The notes beneath the pieces are model-generated. The model searched no databases and was not told where the DNA came from. It saw only the letters and a program-made list of their open reading frames with translations. A program made the position numbers and the translations under genes. A stretch of 64,000 nt of DNA from Cytophagaceae bacterium (GTDB taxonomy: Bacteria > Bacteroidota > Bacteroidia > Cytophagales > Cyclobacteriaceae), in the NCBI GenBank assembly GCA_006969745.1, contig CP030886.1, forward strand, positions 1,895,234 through 1,959,233. Direction: 5' to 3'. Each line of letters begins with the position of its first letter. Positions within the stretch are counted from its first letter, which is position 1. Positions 1 to 9,648 of this stretch are shown here, one piece after another.

Positions 1-3000
1 AAGCTGCTGTAGAAAAACCAAAGGCAGTCAGACCAAGTTATACGCCGACGGTTGCAGATTATCTTACATTAAAGAAATATCAGTACGTTCATCCAGAGCT
101 TGAAGGCCCAGTTATTGAGATCATAGATGCCAGAACAATTTTAGCAACCCCTTATGATTCACTACGAATCAAAAGTGTAAAAGGCAGCTTCCTTTTGAAG
201 AACCGTACACTAGTAGCTTCCCAAGGCTCACTTGATTGGCCGGGGCGAAATGAGAAGTTCAGGGGGGCCGTTGTACAGTTAAAAGAATTTCACCTGAAGA
301 AAGACAGGTCTGATTTCTGGACACCAAATGCTTCTTTACAATTTGATCAGTTGACCGGAGCAGGAAATATAGAAGGTGTGTTTGAGTTTAAGAGCACGCC
401 TAGACGTCCTAGAACACGAAACAACTATCCAATTTTCACCTCCAACAATGCGGATGTATCTGTAAAGCTCAATGATGACAAGCTAAGCTACACTGGTGGC
501 GTCCAACTTCGGGGAAACAGGCTGTTTGGAAAATCTGTTTCAAGAGAGCCGGGAATTCTGAAAATTCTGGATGGTAGAGGAAATACAGTTGTGTTGAAGT
601 CTCGTGAATTTGATCTTGGAGATTCCCTTGTATCAATGAATTCAGGTACTATTTCAATACAGCATGGAAGCGATTCAATCGTCCATAAATCTGTTAGAGC
701 CAAATTTGACATCACCACAAGGGAACTAAAAGTGCTCCGAAACAACGCGCTTACACCTTACAAATCTTCCTACTTTGATGTGAGTATGAATGTAGATCTT
801 GTCACCTGGAACATGGAAATAGACTCCATTTCCATGGAGATTATGAATGGAAAAGATCTGCTACCGGCAACATTTGAATCTGCAGATTTTTTCGACCTCA
901 TTCGCTACAAAAAGATGGGCAGGTTTCTGGATTTTCACCCGATCAATGCTGCCGTTTATTACGCAAGAAAATATGATCTAACAGAATTCTACATTGGTGA
1001 GCTGGCCGTGGAGTATGAAATAAATGAAAAGTTTGCAAAAGGTGCAGCTAAACTTCTCTCACAGTATGGGTTTGCCGACTATAATTCTTCGACAGGCCTT
1101 TTGAAATTACACCCAAAGGCATTTCTCTACTACGATGCCTCCGCTGAAGCTGTAGACTTTGACAATCTAATGGTTCCATCCAAAATACAAGATGGAGCCA
1201 ATGCTTATATTCAACTCGATAGTGGAAAGCTAAATGTTAGGGGGGTTTCGAGATTTTATCTTACTACAGACTTTAAAATTTACGGCGAACCTCAAGATAG
1301 CACTTTAACACTCCTAAAAGGTAGAAATCTGGAGTTCGACGGTATGATTCACGCAGGTGATTTTCAATACAAAGGAATTGGTCACCAATTTGATTACGAA
1401 GAATTCATCGTAAACATGCCTCAAATAGATTCCATGCGGCTGACAGTACCATTGAGAGATTCAACAAATGCTGATGCCGGACTTCAAACTACAACGCTCC
1501 AAAACGAACTAACCGAAACTTCGGGAACACTCCACATCAATAGTAGTGACAATAAATCTGGCATAATCGAAAACAGGCGATATCCATACTTCAATTCCGA
1601 CAGTGAGGCCATTGTATATTTCGATGGTAAAGAAGTATTAAATGGAGCGTACGATAAATCAGTAAGGTTTATTATCCCGCCTTTCGAAGTTGATAGCCTC
1701 GAACGAAAAGACGGGGAAAGCATAAGCTTTGAAGGAACATTTAATTCTGGCGGCATTTTCCCAACCTTTCCAGAAACATTACACATCCAAGAGGATCGAT
1801 CTCTGGGTTTTAAACATCAAATACCCGCTGAGGGCTACAATCTGTATGGTACCGAAGCAAAAACCTATGAAGAAATAAGACTGAGTAATAAGGGAATGCG
1901 AGGCTACGGACAAATAGACTTCCTTACCACAACAATCTACTCCGACGACTTTATCTACTATCCCGATTCAGTAACTACTGATGGCACTGGTGGAGTTATT
2001 TCCCCAGGAACCTACAAGGGTGCAAGCTATCCGGAAGCAGTACTAGGAACTTATGATATGTATTGGCTGCCTAGAAAAGACAGCATGTATCTAAGAACAG
2101 TAGGTGAGCCTTTCAAATTTTATAATGCAACCGCCGAACTGACAGGAGAGGCTAATATTACCACTAAAGGCGTATACGGAGGAGGTACTATGCTCACTAG
2201 AGGATCAAGGTCGGTTTCATCCGAACTCACCTTTAAAGAACTTGAATATGGAGCTCGACATGCTCAGTTTGAAGTTTTAACAGATGATCCGGAAAAACCA
2301 GCAATGGCAGGTGATGATATACGACTCGACTTTGATCTGACCAATAATACAGCTACAATCCGACCTGAGCGAATAGGCGTTGCTGCCATTTCCTTCCCAT
2401 ATGCCCAAATGAAAACCTCAATTACCGAGGCTGTCTGGGATTTGGAAGATTCGGTCGTGACAATGACCAAACCCGATAATGTTCCTATTGAAGACTCTTA
2501 TTTCTTTACCACCCGTGAAGATCTGGACTCGCTCGCATTCAATGCAGAAAAAGCGATATATGATATCAACACGCAAAGATTAAATGTTCAGGGCATCCCT
2601 TTTATTACAGTTGCAGACTCCAAAATCATACCAGAAGGAAACGAGACTACCATACTTGCCAACTCAGTGCTTCAAGAATTCAAAAATGCTGAGATCATTA
2701 TTGATACTCTTAATGGATACCATTACCTGGATCGAGCCAACATTCGTGTGATTTCAAGGCTAAAATTTGAAGGCAATGCATTCTACCAGCAAATTGTAGG
2801 CGTTGACACATTTGACATTCGTTTCGATAGTTTCGAACTGCAGGACGTTCCCGTAGGAGAACCAGACAGAAGAGGAAACTATGAAACTCGCCTAATGACA
2901 GTATCGGGAGGCGAAGTAATGGAAAGCCAAAATGTAGTTATTTCTCCTGGTTTTTTCTACAAAGGCTCTGTCACAATGTATGCATCAAAACCAGCGCTCG

Positions 3001-4166
3001 AGCTGGATGGATATGTCAAGTTAGATCTTGCTGATCCTGCATATAATTATTGGGTGCAATTCAATAGAAAAGAAGGAGAAAGAGATGTCGCATTGCCATT
3101 TGATGGGGCGGTATTGGAAAGTGGAGAGGTAGTTAAAGCAGGCATTCATTTGGATGTACGAGATGAGCTTTATACCACCTTCGTAGAGTCAAAGGCCAGT
3201 GGTTCGGATCTGGACTTCTTCAATGCGAGTGGCATACTTACCTATACAGACTCCATTAAAACCTACAGAATTGAGAATCCAGCCAAAACAGATGGTAGCT
3301 CTTATCAGGGTCACACCATGATGTACATGGATAGTACAAAATCAATTGTTTTTGAGGGCAAAGCTCAATTTTTGAGTCCGCTTAATACACAGATAAAATT
3401 GGATGCATCCATTTTAGGTGTTGGTAACAAAGAGACAAATGAGTACGAGGCAGATGCAATGATTGCGCTTGATTTCCCTGACGCGCCTGCTGGGTCGTTC
3501 GAAATAATGGCTGAAGATCTTATCGGAATAATTGAGCGAATAGGGCCTCCTCCTGCCAATGACATTTCTTTGGAAATGCTTTATAAACTAGCCAATCTTA
3601 CCAATGATGGAGTAACCAAGCAATATGAGCAATCAAGTTTAAAAGACTACACTTCACTCGTCTCTGTAGCACGAGAACTAGAAAGACAACTTCTTATTAC
3701 CAAGGTAAAAATGAAGTGGAATAAAGATCAGAAAGCTTGGCACAACACTACCAAGCTAGGCATCTCCAATATTTATCAAAATGACTTAAATGCTAAACTG
3801 GATGGCTTCCTGGAAGTCAAAAAGGATGATTCGGGCACAGAAGTAGTAAACTTGTTTATTCAGGCAGCTCCAGGCATATGGTATTATATAGGATATACAT
3901 TCAATCAATTGGTGATGTATTCTTCCAATTCAGAATTCAATGAGCTTATCCAGTCAAAATCCAATGTAGAAAGCTCAAAACCAGGGGAAATGATAATTGC
4001 CGTTGGAACGGAGACTGAGACGCTAACTTTCATCAACGATTTTAGACTCAATTATTTCGGCATAAAAGAACCTTACAACCTCATTTCTCCGGATGACGTG
4101 AACGTGGAAGATGAAGACTTTGATACCGTCGAAGATGACGATGATGATGGCTTTGGATTCGAATAG
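1..4166 (+). CDS. Giant beta-rich protein of unknown function, 5' end outside the window
   Basis: The frame is open from base 3 to the stop, giving 1387 visible residues and no start codon, so the gene begins before the window. A TTG at 195 is in frame, but the 64 codons before it read as normal protein, so I do not treat it as the start. The visible part alternates short polar and hydrophobic beta-strand-like stretches with many Asp, Tyr and Gly, has no membrane helix, and ends in a very acidic tail (DDDDDGFGFE). This is the look of a large exported or periplasmic beta-sheet protein of Cytophagales. I do not recognise a catalytic motif. A remote relation to OstA/LptD-like beta-jellyroll proteins is conceivable but not shown. 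The M20 peptidase gene follows after 59 bases on the same strand. Confidence 0.8.
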   Translation, partial: AAVEKPKAVRPSYTPTVADYLTLKKYQYVHPELEGPVIEIIDARTILATPYDSLRIKSVKGSFLLKNRTLVASQGSLDWPGRNEKFRGAVVQLKEFHLKKDRSDFWTPNASLQFDQLTGAGNIEGVFEFKSTPRRPRTRNNYPIFTSNNADVSVKLNDDKLSYTGGVQLRGNRLFGKSVSREPGILKILDGRGNTVVLKSREFDLGDSLVSMNSGTISIQHGSDSIVHKSVRAKFDITTRELKVLRNNALTPYKSSYFDVSMNVDLVTWNMEIDSISMEIMNGKDLLPATFESADFFDLIRYKKMGRFLDFHPINAAVYYARKYDLTEFYIGELAVEYEINEKFAKGAAKLLSQYGFADYNSSTGLLKLHPKAFLYYDASAEAVDFDNLMVPSKIQDGANAYIQLDSGKLNVRGVSRFYLTTDFKIYGEPQDSTLTLLKGRNLEFDGMIHAGDFQYKGIGHQFDYEEFIVNMPQIDSMRLTVPLRDSTNADAGLQTTTLQNELTETSGTLHINSSDNKSGIIENRRYPYFNSDSEAIVYFDGKEVLNGAYDKSVRFIIPPFEVDSLERKDGESISFEGTFNSGGIFPTFPETLHIQEDRSLGFKHQIPAEGYNLYGTEAKTYEEIRLSNKGMRGYGQIDFLTTTIYSDDFIYYPDSVTTDGTGGVISPGTYKGASYPEAVLGTYDMYWLPRKDSMYLRTVGEPFKFYNATAELTGEANITTKGVYGGGTMLTRGSRSVSSELTFKELEYGARHAQFEVLTDDPEKPAMAGDDIRLDFDLTNNTATIRPERIGVAAISFPYAQMKTSITEAVWDLEDSVVTMTKPDNVPIEDSYFFTTREDLDSLAFNAEKAIYDINTQRLNVQGIPFITVADSKIIPEGNETTILANSVLQEFKNAEIIIDTLNGYHYLDRANIRVISRLKFEGNAFYQQIVGVDTFDIRFDSFELQDVPVGEPDRRGNYETRLMTVSGGEVMESQNVVISPGFFYKGSVTMYASKPALELDGYVKLDLADPAYNYWVQFNRKEGERDVALPFDGAVLESGEVVKAGIHLDVRDELYTTFVESKASGSDLDFFNASGILTYTDSIKTYRIENPAKTDGSSYQGHTMMYMDSTKSIVFEGKAQFLSPLNTQIKLDASILGVGNKETNEYEADAMIALDFPDAPAGSFEIMAEDLIGIIERIGPPPANDISLEMLYKLANLTNDGVTKQYEQSSLKDYTSLVSVARELERQLLITKVKMKWNKDQKAWHNTTKLGISNIYQNDLNAKLDGFLEVKKDDSGTEVVNLFIQAAPGIWYYIGYTFNQLVMYSSNSEFNELIQSKSNVESSKPGEMIIAVGTETETLTFINDFRLNYFGIKEPYNLISPDDVNVEDEDFDTVEDDDDDGFGFE

Positions 4167-4225
4167 TCTCCAATGATTTAGCAGAGCAACCGATCCTGAG
4201 TTAAGTTTGCCAAAAAATTATTCAC

Positions 4226-5593
4226 ATGAGTGCTATTTCCTACATTGAAGAACACAAGGAACAATTCCTTTCCGAATTATTAGATCTACTACGCATCCCA
4301 TCAGTAAGTGCAGATTCAAAATTTGCAGGAGATGTTAGGCATGCCGCAGAGTTTTTAAAAGATCGGTTTTCCGAACTCGGCACACATGTAGAAATTTGTG
4401 AGACGGCAGGCTACCCAATCGTCTATGCGGAGCATATAAAAGACCCAAGTCTTCCTACTGTACTCGTATATGGCCATTACGATGTGCAGCCGGCTGATCC
4501 ATACGAACTATGGGATTCCCCTCCTTTTGAGCCTGTTGTTAAAAATGAAAAGATTTATGCACGTGGTTCAGCCGATGACAAAGGCCAGGTCTATATGCAT
4601 GTTAAAGCATATGAAGCGCTCCTAAAAACAGATAGTCTCCCTTGCAACGTCAAATTCATGATAGAAGGCGAGGAAGAAGTTGGTTCAGAAAACCTGGAAA
4701 TTTTCGTTCGAGGGAATAAAGAAAAACTTGCAGCTGACGTAATCCTAATTTCCGATACAGCTATCCTAAGCAATGACACCCCTTCAATTACCGTTGGTCT
4801 CAGAGGTCTCAGTTACCTCGAAGTTGAGGTCACAGGGCCAAATCGAGATCTTCACTCCGGAACCTATGGTGGAGCTGTAGGAAACCCGATCAATACATTG
4901 TGCCAGATGATTGGATCCCTTCAAAATGAAAAAGGTGAGATCACTATTCCGGGCTTTTATGATAAAGTAGAAGTGCTTTCTGAAGAGTATAGAAAGAAGA
5001 TGAATCAGGCACCTTTCGATTTAGATGAATACAAGAAGCACCTTGATATTGACTCTGTAAAAGGAGAAGAAGGCTACACAACCATTGAACGCACAGGCAT
5101 CCGTCCAACGCTTGACGTAAATGGCATCTGGGGAGGATACATTGGTGAAGGAGCAAAGACTGTGTTACCATCAAAAGCCTATGCTAAAATCTCCATGAGA
5201 TTAGTGCCTAATCAAGTAAGTCAGGAAATCACAGACCTCTTTATAAAACACTTTGAGAGCATTGCTCCAGATCATGTAAAAATAAAAGTAACACCGCACC
5301 ACGGAGGTGAACCATCAGTGATACCGACAGATTCGATTGGCTATAAAGCAGCTTCAAAGGCAATGGAAAAAACCTGGGGCAAAGAACCCATTCCGACGCG
5401 CGAAGGTGGTAGTATTCCAATAGTAGCATTGTTTCAGGATGTGCTAGGGCTAGACTCTATCTTGATGGGGTTTGGTCTAAATGAAGACGCAATACACTCA
5501 CCAAACGAAAGTTACGGGCTCTTCAACTATTACCGCGGCATTGAAACGATTTCTCATTTCTATCAGTTCTTCACAGATATGTCAAAGTCATAA
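4226..5593 (+). CDS. M20 family metallo-dipeptidase
   Basis: This 455-residue protein is a cytosolic zinc dipeptidase of the M20/M25/M40 family (CNDP2/DapE superfamily), which hydrolyses short peptides. The visible metal-site motifs are GHYDVQP (H84, D86), RGSADDKG (bridging Asp near D117), EGEEEVGS (general base and ligand E150/E151), SDT (D177) and a C-terminal IHSPNE histidine. The dimerisation lid lies between the two halves of the catalytic domain, near residues 190-330. There is no signal peptide. The length is normal for the family. dsbD starts 3 bases after the stop, so the two are probably co-transcribed. Substrate specificity cannot be read from the sequence. Confidence 0.93.
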   Translation: MSAISYIEEHKEQFLSELLDLLRIPSVSADSKFAGDVRHAAEFLKDRFSELGTHVEICETAGYPIVYAEHIKDPSLPTVLVYGHYDVQPADPYELWDSPPFEPVVKNEKIYARGSADDKGQVYMHVKAYEALLKTDSLPCNVKFMIEGEEEVGSENLEIFVRGNKEKLAADVILISDTAILSNDTPSITVGLRGLSYLEVEVTGPNRDLHSGTYGGAVGNPINTLCQMIGSLQNEKGEITIPGFYDKVEVLSEEYRKKMNQAPFDLDEYKKHLDIDSVKGEEGYTTIERTGIRPTLDVNGIWGGYIGEGAKTVLPSKAYAKISMRLVPNQVSQEITDLFIKHFESIAPDHVKIKVTPHHGGEPSVIPTDSIGYKAASKAMEKTWGKEPIPTREGGSIPIVALFQDVLGLDSILMGFGLNEDAIHSPNESYGLFNYYRGIETISHFYQFFTDMSKS

Positions 5594-5596
5594 TCG

Positions 5597-7537
5597 ATGA
5601 AGAAGTCCCTTTTTATAGCATTTCTCATGCTGACAAGTGTTGGCTCATTTGCTCAGATTCTTAAACCTATCAGCTGGGAAGTGAATCTTTCAAATTCTTC
5701 TCCAAAAGTTGGCGAAGAAATCGAGATTCGATTCAATGCCAAAATCGACAAGGACTGGTACCTCTACTCGTCAGACTTTGATCCGGAACTGGGTCCAATG
5801 GTTACCGAATTTGAGTTCGAAAAAAATGATACGTATGAGCTCATTGGTGAAATACAACCAGTAAATGCAAAGAAAAAATATGATTCACTCTGGGAAGGTG
5901 AATACACCTACTTCAAAGAAAAAGGGCTCTTCATTCAGAAGATCAAAATCCTGAAAGAAGAATTTACAATAACAGGCACATATCTTTATCAGGTCTGCTC
6001 CGACGTAGACGGAAAATGCATTCCTTTTGATGATGAGTTTTCCTTAGGTAACAAGCAATCAGGAGCCGATTTAAAAAAAAAGACTGAATTAGATCAGGAA
6101 AGTGGTGGCAGTCTGTGGTCAATATTGATCACTGCCTTTCTTGCAGGATTAGTTGCGCTGCTCACCCCGTGTGTTTACCCGATGATCCCTATCACGGTAT
6201 CGATATTCTTGAAGCAAAGTAAAAGCAAAGGAGAAGGGATATCAAAAGCGCTCATTTATGGCCTGTCCATAATTGTCTTCTTTAGTTTACTGGGCTTTCT
6301 TATATCGTTCATTTGGGGTTTCACCGCTTTAAATGAGCTGAGTACACACTGGCTGTTCAACCTAATCATCTTCTCCGTTTTCATTTTGTTTGCTCTTTCG
6401 TTTTTTGGGCTTTTTGAGATCACACTTCCATCCGGTTTCATAAACAAGATTGACAGACAGGCGGACAAAGGTGGACTTATTGGAATCTTTTTTATGGCAA
6501 TCACGCTAGTCTTGGTGAGTTTTTCCTGTACGTTTCCGATCGTTGGCACCGCACTTATCAACACACTAAGTGGAGGCAGCATATTAGAGGGAACAATGGC
6601 CATGTTCGGATTTTCCCTCGCATTCGCCATCCCCTTTACAGGATTTGCGATTTTCCCTTCATGGCTTAAAACTATTCCCGAATCAGGTGGGTGGCTAAAC
6701 TCTGTTAAAGTAGTGCTAGGGTTTTTAGAACTTGCATTAGCTCTCAAGTTTCTGAGCGTTGCAGACCTTGCCTACCACTGGGGAATTTTGGATAGAGAAG
6801 TATTCATCTCCCTCTGGATTGCGATTTTTGGTCTTCTCGGACTGTATCTAATTGGCAAACTCAAGTTAAACACTGATTCAGACTCAACTAAAATTTCGGT
6901 TGCGAGGTTAATTCTCGGAATAGCAACATTTTCATTTGTTGTAGCGCTTATTCCAGGATTGTGGGGAGCTCCACTTAAGTCACTCTCCGGTTTCCTTCCT
7001 CCTATGGCCACCCACAACTTCAACCTCCTACAAAAAGAGGCAGGAGGAAATACCTGCGAGGAGCCACTATACACGGATATTCTTCATTGGCCGCATGGCT
7101 TGGAAGGATATTTTGATTACGATCAGGCACTCGCGTGCGCAAAAGAGCAAAACAAGCCTATTTTTATTGACTTCACCGGACATGGATGTGTAAACTGCAG
7201 AGAGATGGAGCAGCGTGTGTGGTCAGATCCGGAGGTTTTAAAAAGGCTGAGCAGGGATTTTGTACTCGTAGCATTATACGTAGACGACAGAACCAAACTT
7301 CCGAAAGGCCAATGGTATCAGTCATCATATGATGGTAAAACCAAAAAGACCATAGGACAGCAAAATGCCGATTTCCAGATTACCCAATTCAACAATAACG
7401 CGCAGCCTTTCTACGTAATTTTAAATGAAAACGAAGAGATGCTTATTGCCCCAAAAGCTTACGACCTCAAGGTTTCCTCATTTGTTGATTTTCTGGATAA
7501 AGCCTTGGAAAACCATCGAAATAACGCAGTTTTGTAG
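5597..7537 (+). CDS. dsbD: Thiol:disulfide interchange protein DsbD
   Basis: This 646-residue inner-membrane protein carries reducing equivalents from cytosolic thioredoxin to the periplasm. The order is a signal peptide (residues 1-20, ending SFAQ), a periplasmic alpha domain with the cysteine pair C134/C141, an eight-helix transmembrane domain from about residue 172 to 460 with redox cysteines in TPCVYP (C192) and FSCTFP (C311), and a C-terminal thioredoxin-fold gamma domain with GCVNC (C531/C534). All three cysteine pairs are present, so the relay looks intact. The gene is tightly coupled to the upstream dipeptidase and followed by an M23 peptidase gene 18 bases on. Confidence 0.95.
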   Translation: MKKSLFIAFLMLTSVGSFAQILKPISWEVNLSNSSPKVGEEIEIRFNAKIDKDWYLYSSDFDPELGPMVTEFEFEKNDTYELIGEIQPVNAKKKYDSLWEGEYTYFKEKGLFIQKIKILKEEFTITGTYLYQVCSDVDGKCIPFDDEFSLGNKQSGADLKKKTELDQESGGSLWSILITAFLAGLVALLTPCVYPMIPITVSIFLKQSKSKGEGISKALIYGLSIIVFFSLLGFLISFIWGFTALNELSTHWLFNLIIFSVFILFALSFFGLFEITLPSGFINKIDRQADKGGLIGIFFMAITLVLVSFSCTFPIVGTALINTLSGGSILEGTMAMFGFSLAFAIPFTGFAIFPSWLKTIPESGGWLNSVKVVLGFLELALALKFLSVADLAYHWGILDREVFISLWIAIFGLLGLYLIGKLKLNTDSDSTKISVARLILGIATFSFVVALIPGLWGAPLKSLSGFLPPMATHNFNLLQKEAGGNTCEEPLYTDILHWPHGLEGYFDYDQALACAKEQNKPIFIDFTGHGCVNCREMEQRVWSDPEVLKRLSRDFVLVALYVDDRTKLPKGQWYQSSYDGKTKKTIGQQNADFQITQFNNNAQPFYVILNENEEMLIAPKAYDLKVSSFVDFLDKALENHRNNAVL

Positions 7538-7555
7538 CGTCATCAAGCTAACTAC

Positions 7556-8863
7556 ATGAGAAAAACGAGACTTTGGCTGGTAATAACAGGCCTGGCAATC
7601 GCACTCATTTCTGTACTTTATATTCAAGCTCCTTTCTACGGAAAACAGGAGCCTGTTGCCGAGATAGAAATAGATTCGAGTTTCTTTCAACTCCCAACCC
7701 TTTATTACGGGTACCCAATAGACTCATTCGATGTTTCTGAAGGAAAAGTAAAATGGAATCAAAATCTTTCGGAAATTCTATCCAAGTACAATATTTCATT
7801 TCAAGATATTCATACCCTGGCACAAAACGCCAAAGGGGTATATGATGTAAGAAAACTTAAAGCAGGCTCGAAATATTACGTTATACACGATAGGGATTCC
7901 ATGCAGACTGCTCGCCAATTCATTTTTGAGCCTTCGCCAACAGAATATGTTGTGTACAACCTTGTAGACTCGATTTACGCTGAGTTGGAGCATAAAGAAA
8001 TAACAGTTACAGAAAGAAGATTGGCCGCTGAGATTAATACTTCATTATATAATTCCATCCTCGATCAGGATGCATCACCCATGCTGGTACAACAACTGGT
8101 AGATGTATTTGCATGGCAGGTGGACTTTTTCAGAATTGCAAAAGGAGATAAGTTTAAACTTATCTATGAAGAAGAAACGGTGGACGGGGAGATCGTCGGT
8201 ATAAAAAGTATCAAGGGCGCCTACTTCGAACACTGGGGGAAACCTTACTATGCGATAGCATATCCCACCGAAGAGAAGGTGGACTACTTTGATGAAGAAG
8301 GTAATAGCCTTAGAAAAACACTACTTCGAGCGCCATTGAATTATTCGAGGATAAGCTCCAGGTTCTCACTTAAAAGATTTCATCCGGTACAAAAAAGATA
8401 TAAAGCACATTTAGGAACAGATTATGCCGCACCAAGAGGAACGCCTATCCGAACTGTTGGTGATGGGGTCGTACTTGAAGCTCGTTATCACGGGGGCAAC
8501 GGGAATTATGTGAAGATTAAACATAACAGCAATTACACGACGCAATATCTTCATATGTCAAAAATTGGTAGAGGTATTAAACCCGGCACCACGGTCAAAC
8601 AAGGACAAACCATTGGATATGTAGGAAGTACCGGACTCGCCAATGGTCCTCATTTATGTTTTAGGTTTTGGAAAAACGGCAGGCAAGTAGATGCCTTAAA
8701 AGTTGACTTACCATCATCAAGTGGCATAGACTCTTCTCAAATCGCACAATACCGAGTATTTAGTGATTCAGTAACACATCTATTAGATGCAATAGAAGTA
8801 GTTGAAAAAGAGCAATTGTTAGCAAAAATTCCTACCGAAACTGATGACACACCCAATCCATAA
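7556..8863 (+). CDS. M23 family metallopeptidase (murein endopeptidase-like)
   Basis: This 435-residue protein has an N-terminal signal anchor (residues about 5-23), an N-terminal module of about 230 residues that probably positions the enzyme, and a LytM/M23 domain near residues 270-385. The zinc motif HLGTD (H285, D289) and YLHMS (H333) are present. The last motif, normally HxH, reads GPHLC (H366, C368), so the usual third zinc ligand is a cysteine. From memory this variant is common in Bacteroidota homologues, and Cys can bind zinc, so the protein may still be active. The likely role is cutting peptide cross-links in the wall. The closing lid region past residue 400 is polar. Confidence 0.9.
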   Translation: MRKTRLWLVITGLAIALISVLYIQAPFYGKQEPVAEIEIDSSFFQLPTLYYGYPIDSFDVSEGKVKWNQNLSEILSKYNISFQDIHTLAQNAKGVYDVRKLKAGSKYYVIHDRDSMQTARQFIFEPSPTEYVVYNLVDSIYAELEHKEITVTERRLAAEINTSLYNSILDQDASPMLVQQLVDVFAWQVDFFRIAKGDKFKLIYEEETVDGEIVGIKSIKGAYFEHWGKPYYAIAYPTEEKVDYFDEEGNSLRKTLLRAPLNYSRISSRFSLKRFHPVQKRYKAHLGTDYAAPRGTPIRTVGDGVVLEARYHGGNGNYVKIKHNSNYTTQYLHMSKIGRGIKPGTTVKQGQTIGYVGSTGLANGPHLCFRFWKNGRQVDALKVDLPSSSGIDSSQIAQYRVFSDSVTHLLDAIEVVEKEQLLAKIPTETDDTPNP

Positions 8864-8960
8864 TTGATTGCATTACCGTCTACAATTACCGAAACGATAA
8901 AGTATTCTTTAGTTTTTGCATTTAATTGAGTTATTTTGGACTAAATCATCCAAAACTCAA

Positions 8961-9638
8961 ATGCGAAAAACTTATTTAGTTGTCATTTTTTCGCTCGCCT
9001 TTGTTACTACCATCTACTCACAAGTCTCAAATGACGAACTTGTGCTTGTAACTGGTAAAATGTTCAAAGCTCAGGATTCTACGCCAGTTGTAGCAAATAT
9101 CCTGTACGAAAAATTGCCATATTATGACGATATGGGCATGACCTCTACCAAATCCGATGGAACTTTTGAAATCCAACTAATCAAGGGTCAGAAATATAAC
9201 TTTTCTGTTACTAAAGAAGGTTTCAACAAGTTCACTCAGGAATTAGAAGTGAAGGGACCTCAAGAATTCAATATCTACATTGAGGAAGATATCCTTGAAT
9301 TGAGGAAACTCGAAAATCTAATATTTGCTCGAAGTAGCGACAAAATCTCACCAAGCTCATATTCAGAGCTTAACGAACTAGCTATTTGGTTAAATGAAAA
9401 CCCTTCAATCATTATTCAACTGGAGGGTCATACAGACTTTGCTGGAAATCCTGATGCGAACATGAGGCTTTCCGAAGCAAGGGTACTTGCTGTACAAGAA
9501 TACCTCATTGATCAAAAAGTAAAAAAGAGTAGGATTTTCACCAAAGCATTTGGTGGTACTCAACCAATTACTCGAGAAACCACTGAGGAGGCTAAGGCAC
9601 TCAACAGAAGAGTAGAAGTAAGAGTTATCCGACGTTAA
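8961..9638 (+). CDS. OmpA-domain envelope protein with carboxypeptidase-regulatory-like N-domain
   Basis: I chose the ATG at 8961 because it begins a clear signal peptide (MRKTYLVV...TIYSQ). An in-frame TTG at 8916 would only add a charged stretch before it. The 225-residue protein has a small beta-sandwich (residues about 25-105) of the carboxypeptidase-regulatory type, then an OmpA/Pal peptidoglycan-binding domain with GHTDFAGNPDANMRLSEAR. The domain should tether the outer membrane to the wall. It lies just ahead of a second, larger OmpA-domain gene (10 bases apart), so the two probably form an operon. No lipobox is seen, so it may be periplasmic. Confidence 0.88.
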   Translation: MRKTYLVVIFSLAFVTTIYSQVSNDELVLVTGKMFKAQDSTPVVANILYEKLPYYDDMGMTSTKSDGTFEIQLIKGQKYNFSVTKEGFNKFTQELEVKGPQEFNIYIEEDILELRKLENLIFARSSDKISPSSYSELNELAIWLNENPSIIIQLEGHTDFAGNPDANMRLSEARVLAVQEYLIDQKVKKSRIFTKAFGGTQPITRETTEEAKALNRRVEVRVIRR

Positions 9639-9648
9639 AAAAACACCC

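Noticed and set aside
195..197. TTG as the start of the first gene
   Set aside because: The frame is open and protein-like back to the window edge, so the gene starts outside.
6256..6747. 163-codon open frame on the minus strand
   Set aside because: It is antisense to the membrane domain of dsbD and shows no independent features.
8916..8960. TTG start for the first OmpA-domain protein
   Set aside because: The ATG at 8961 begins a normal signal peptide; the extra residues would disrupt it.
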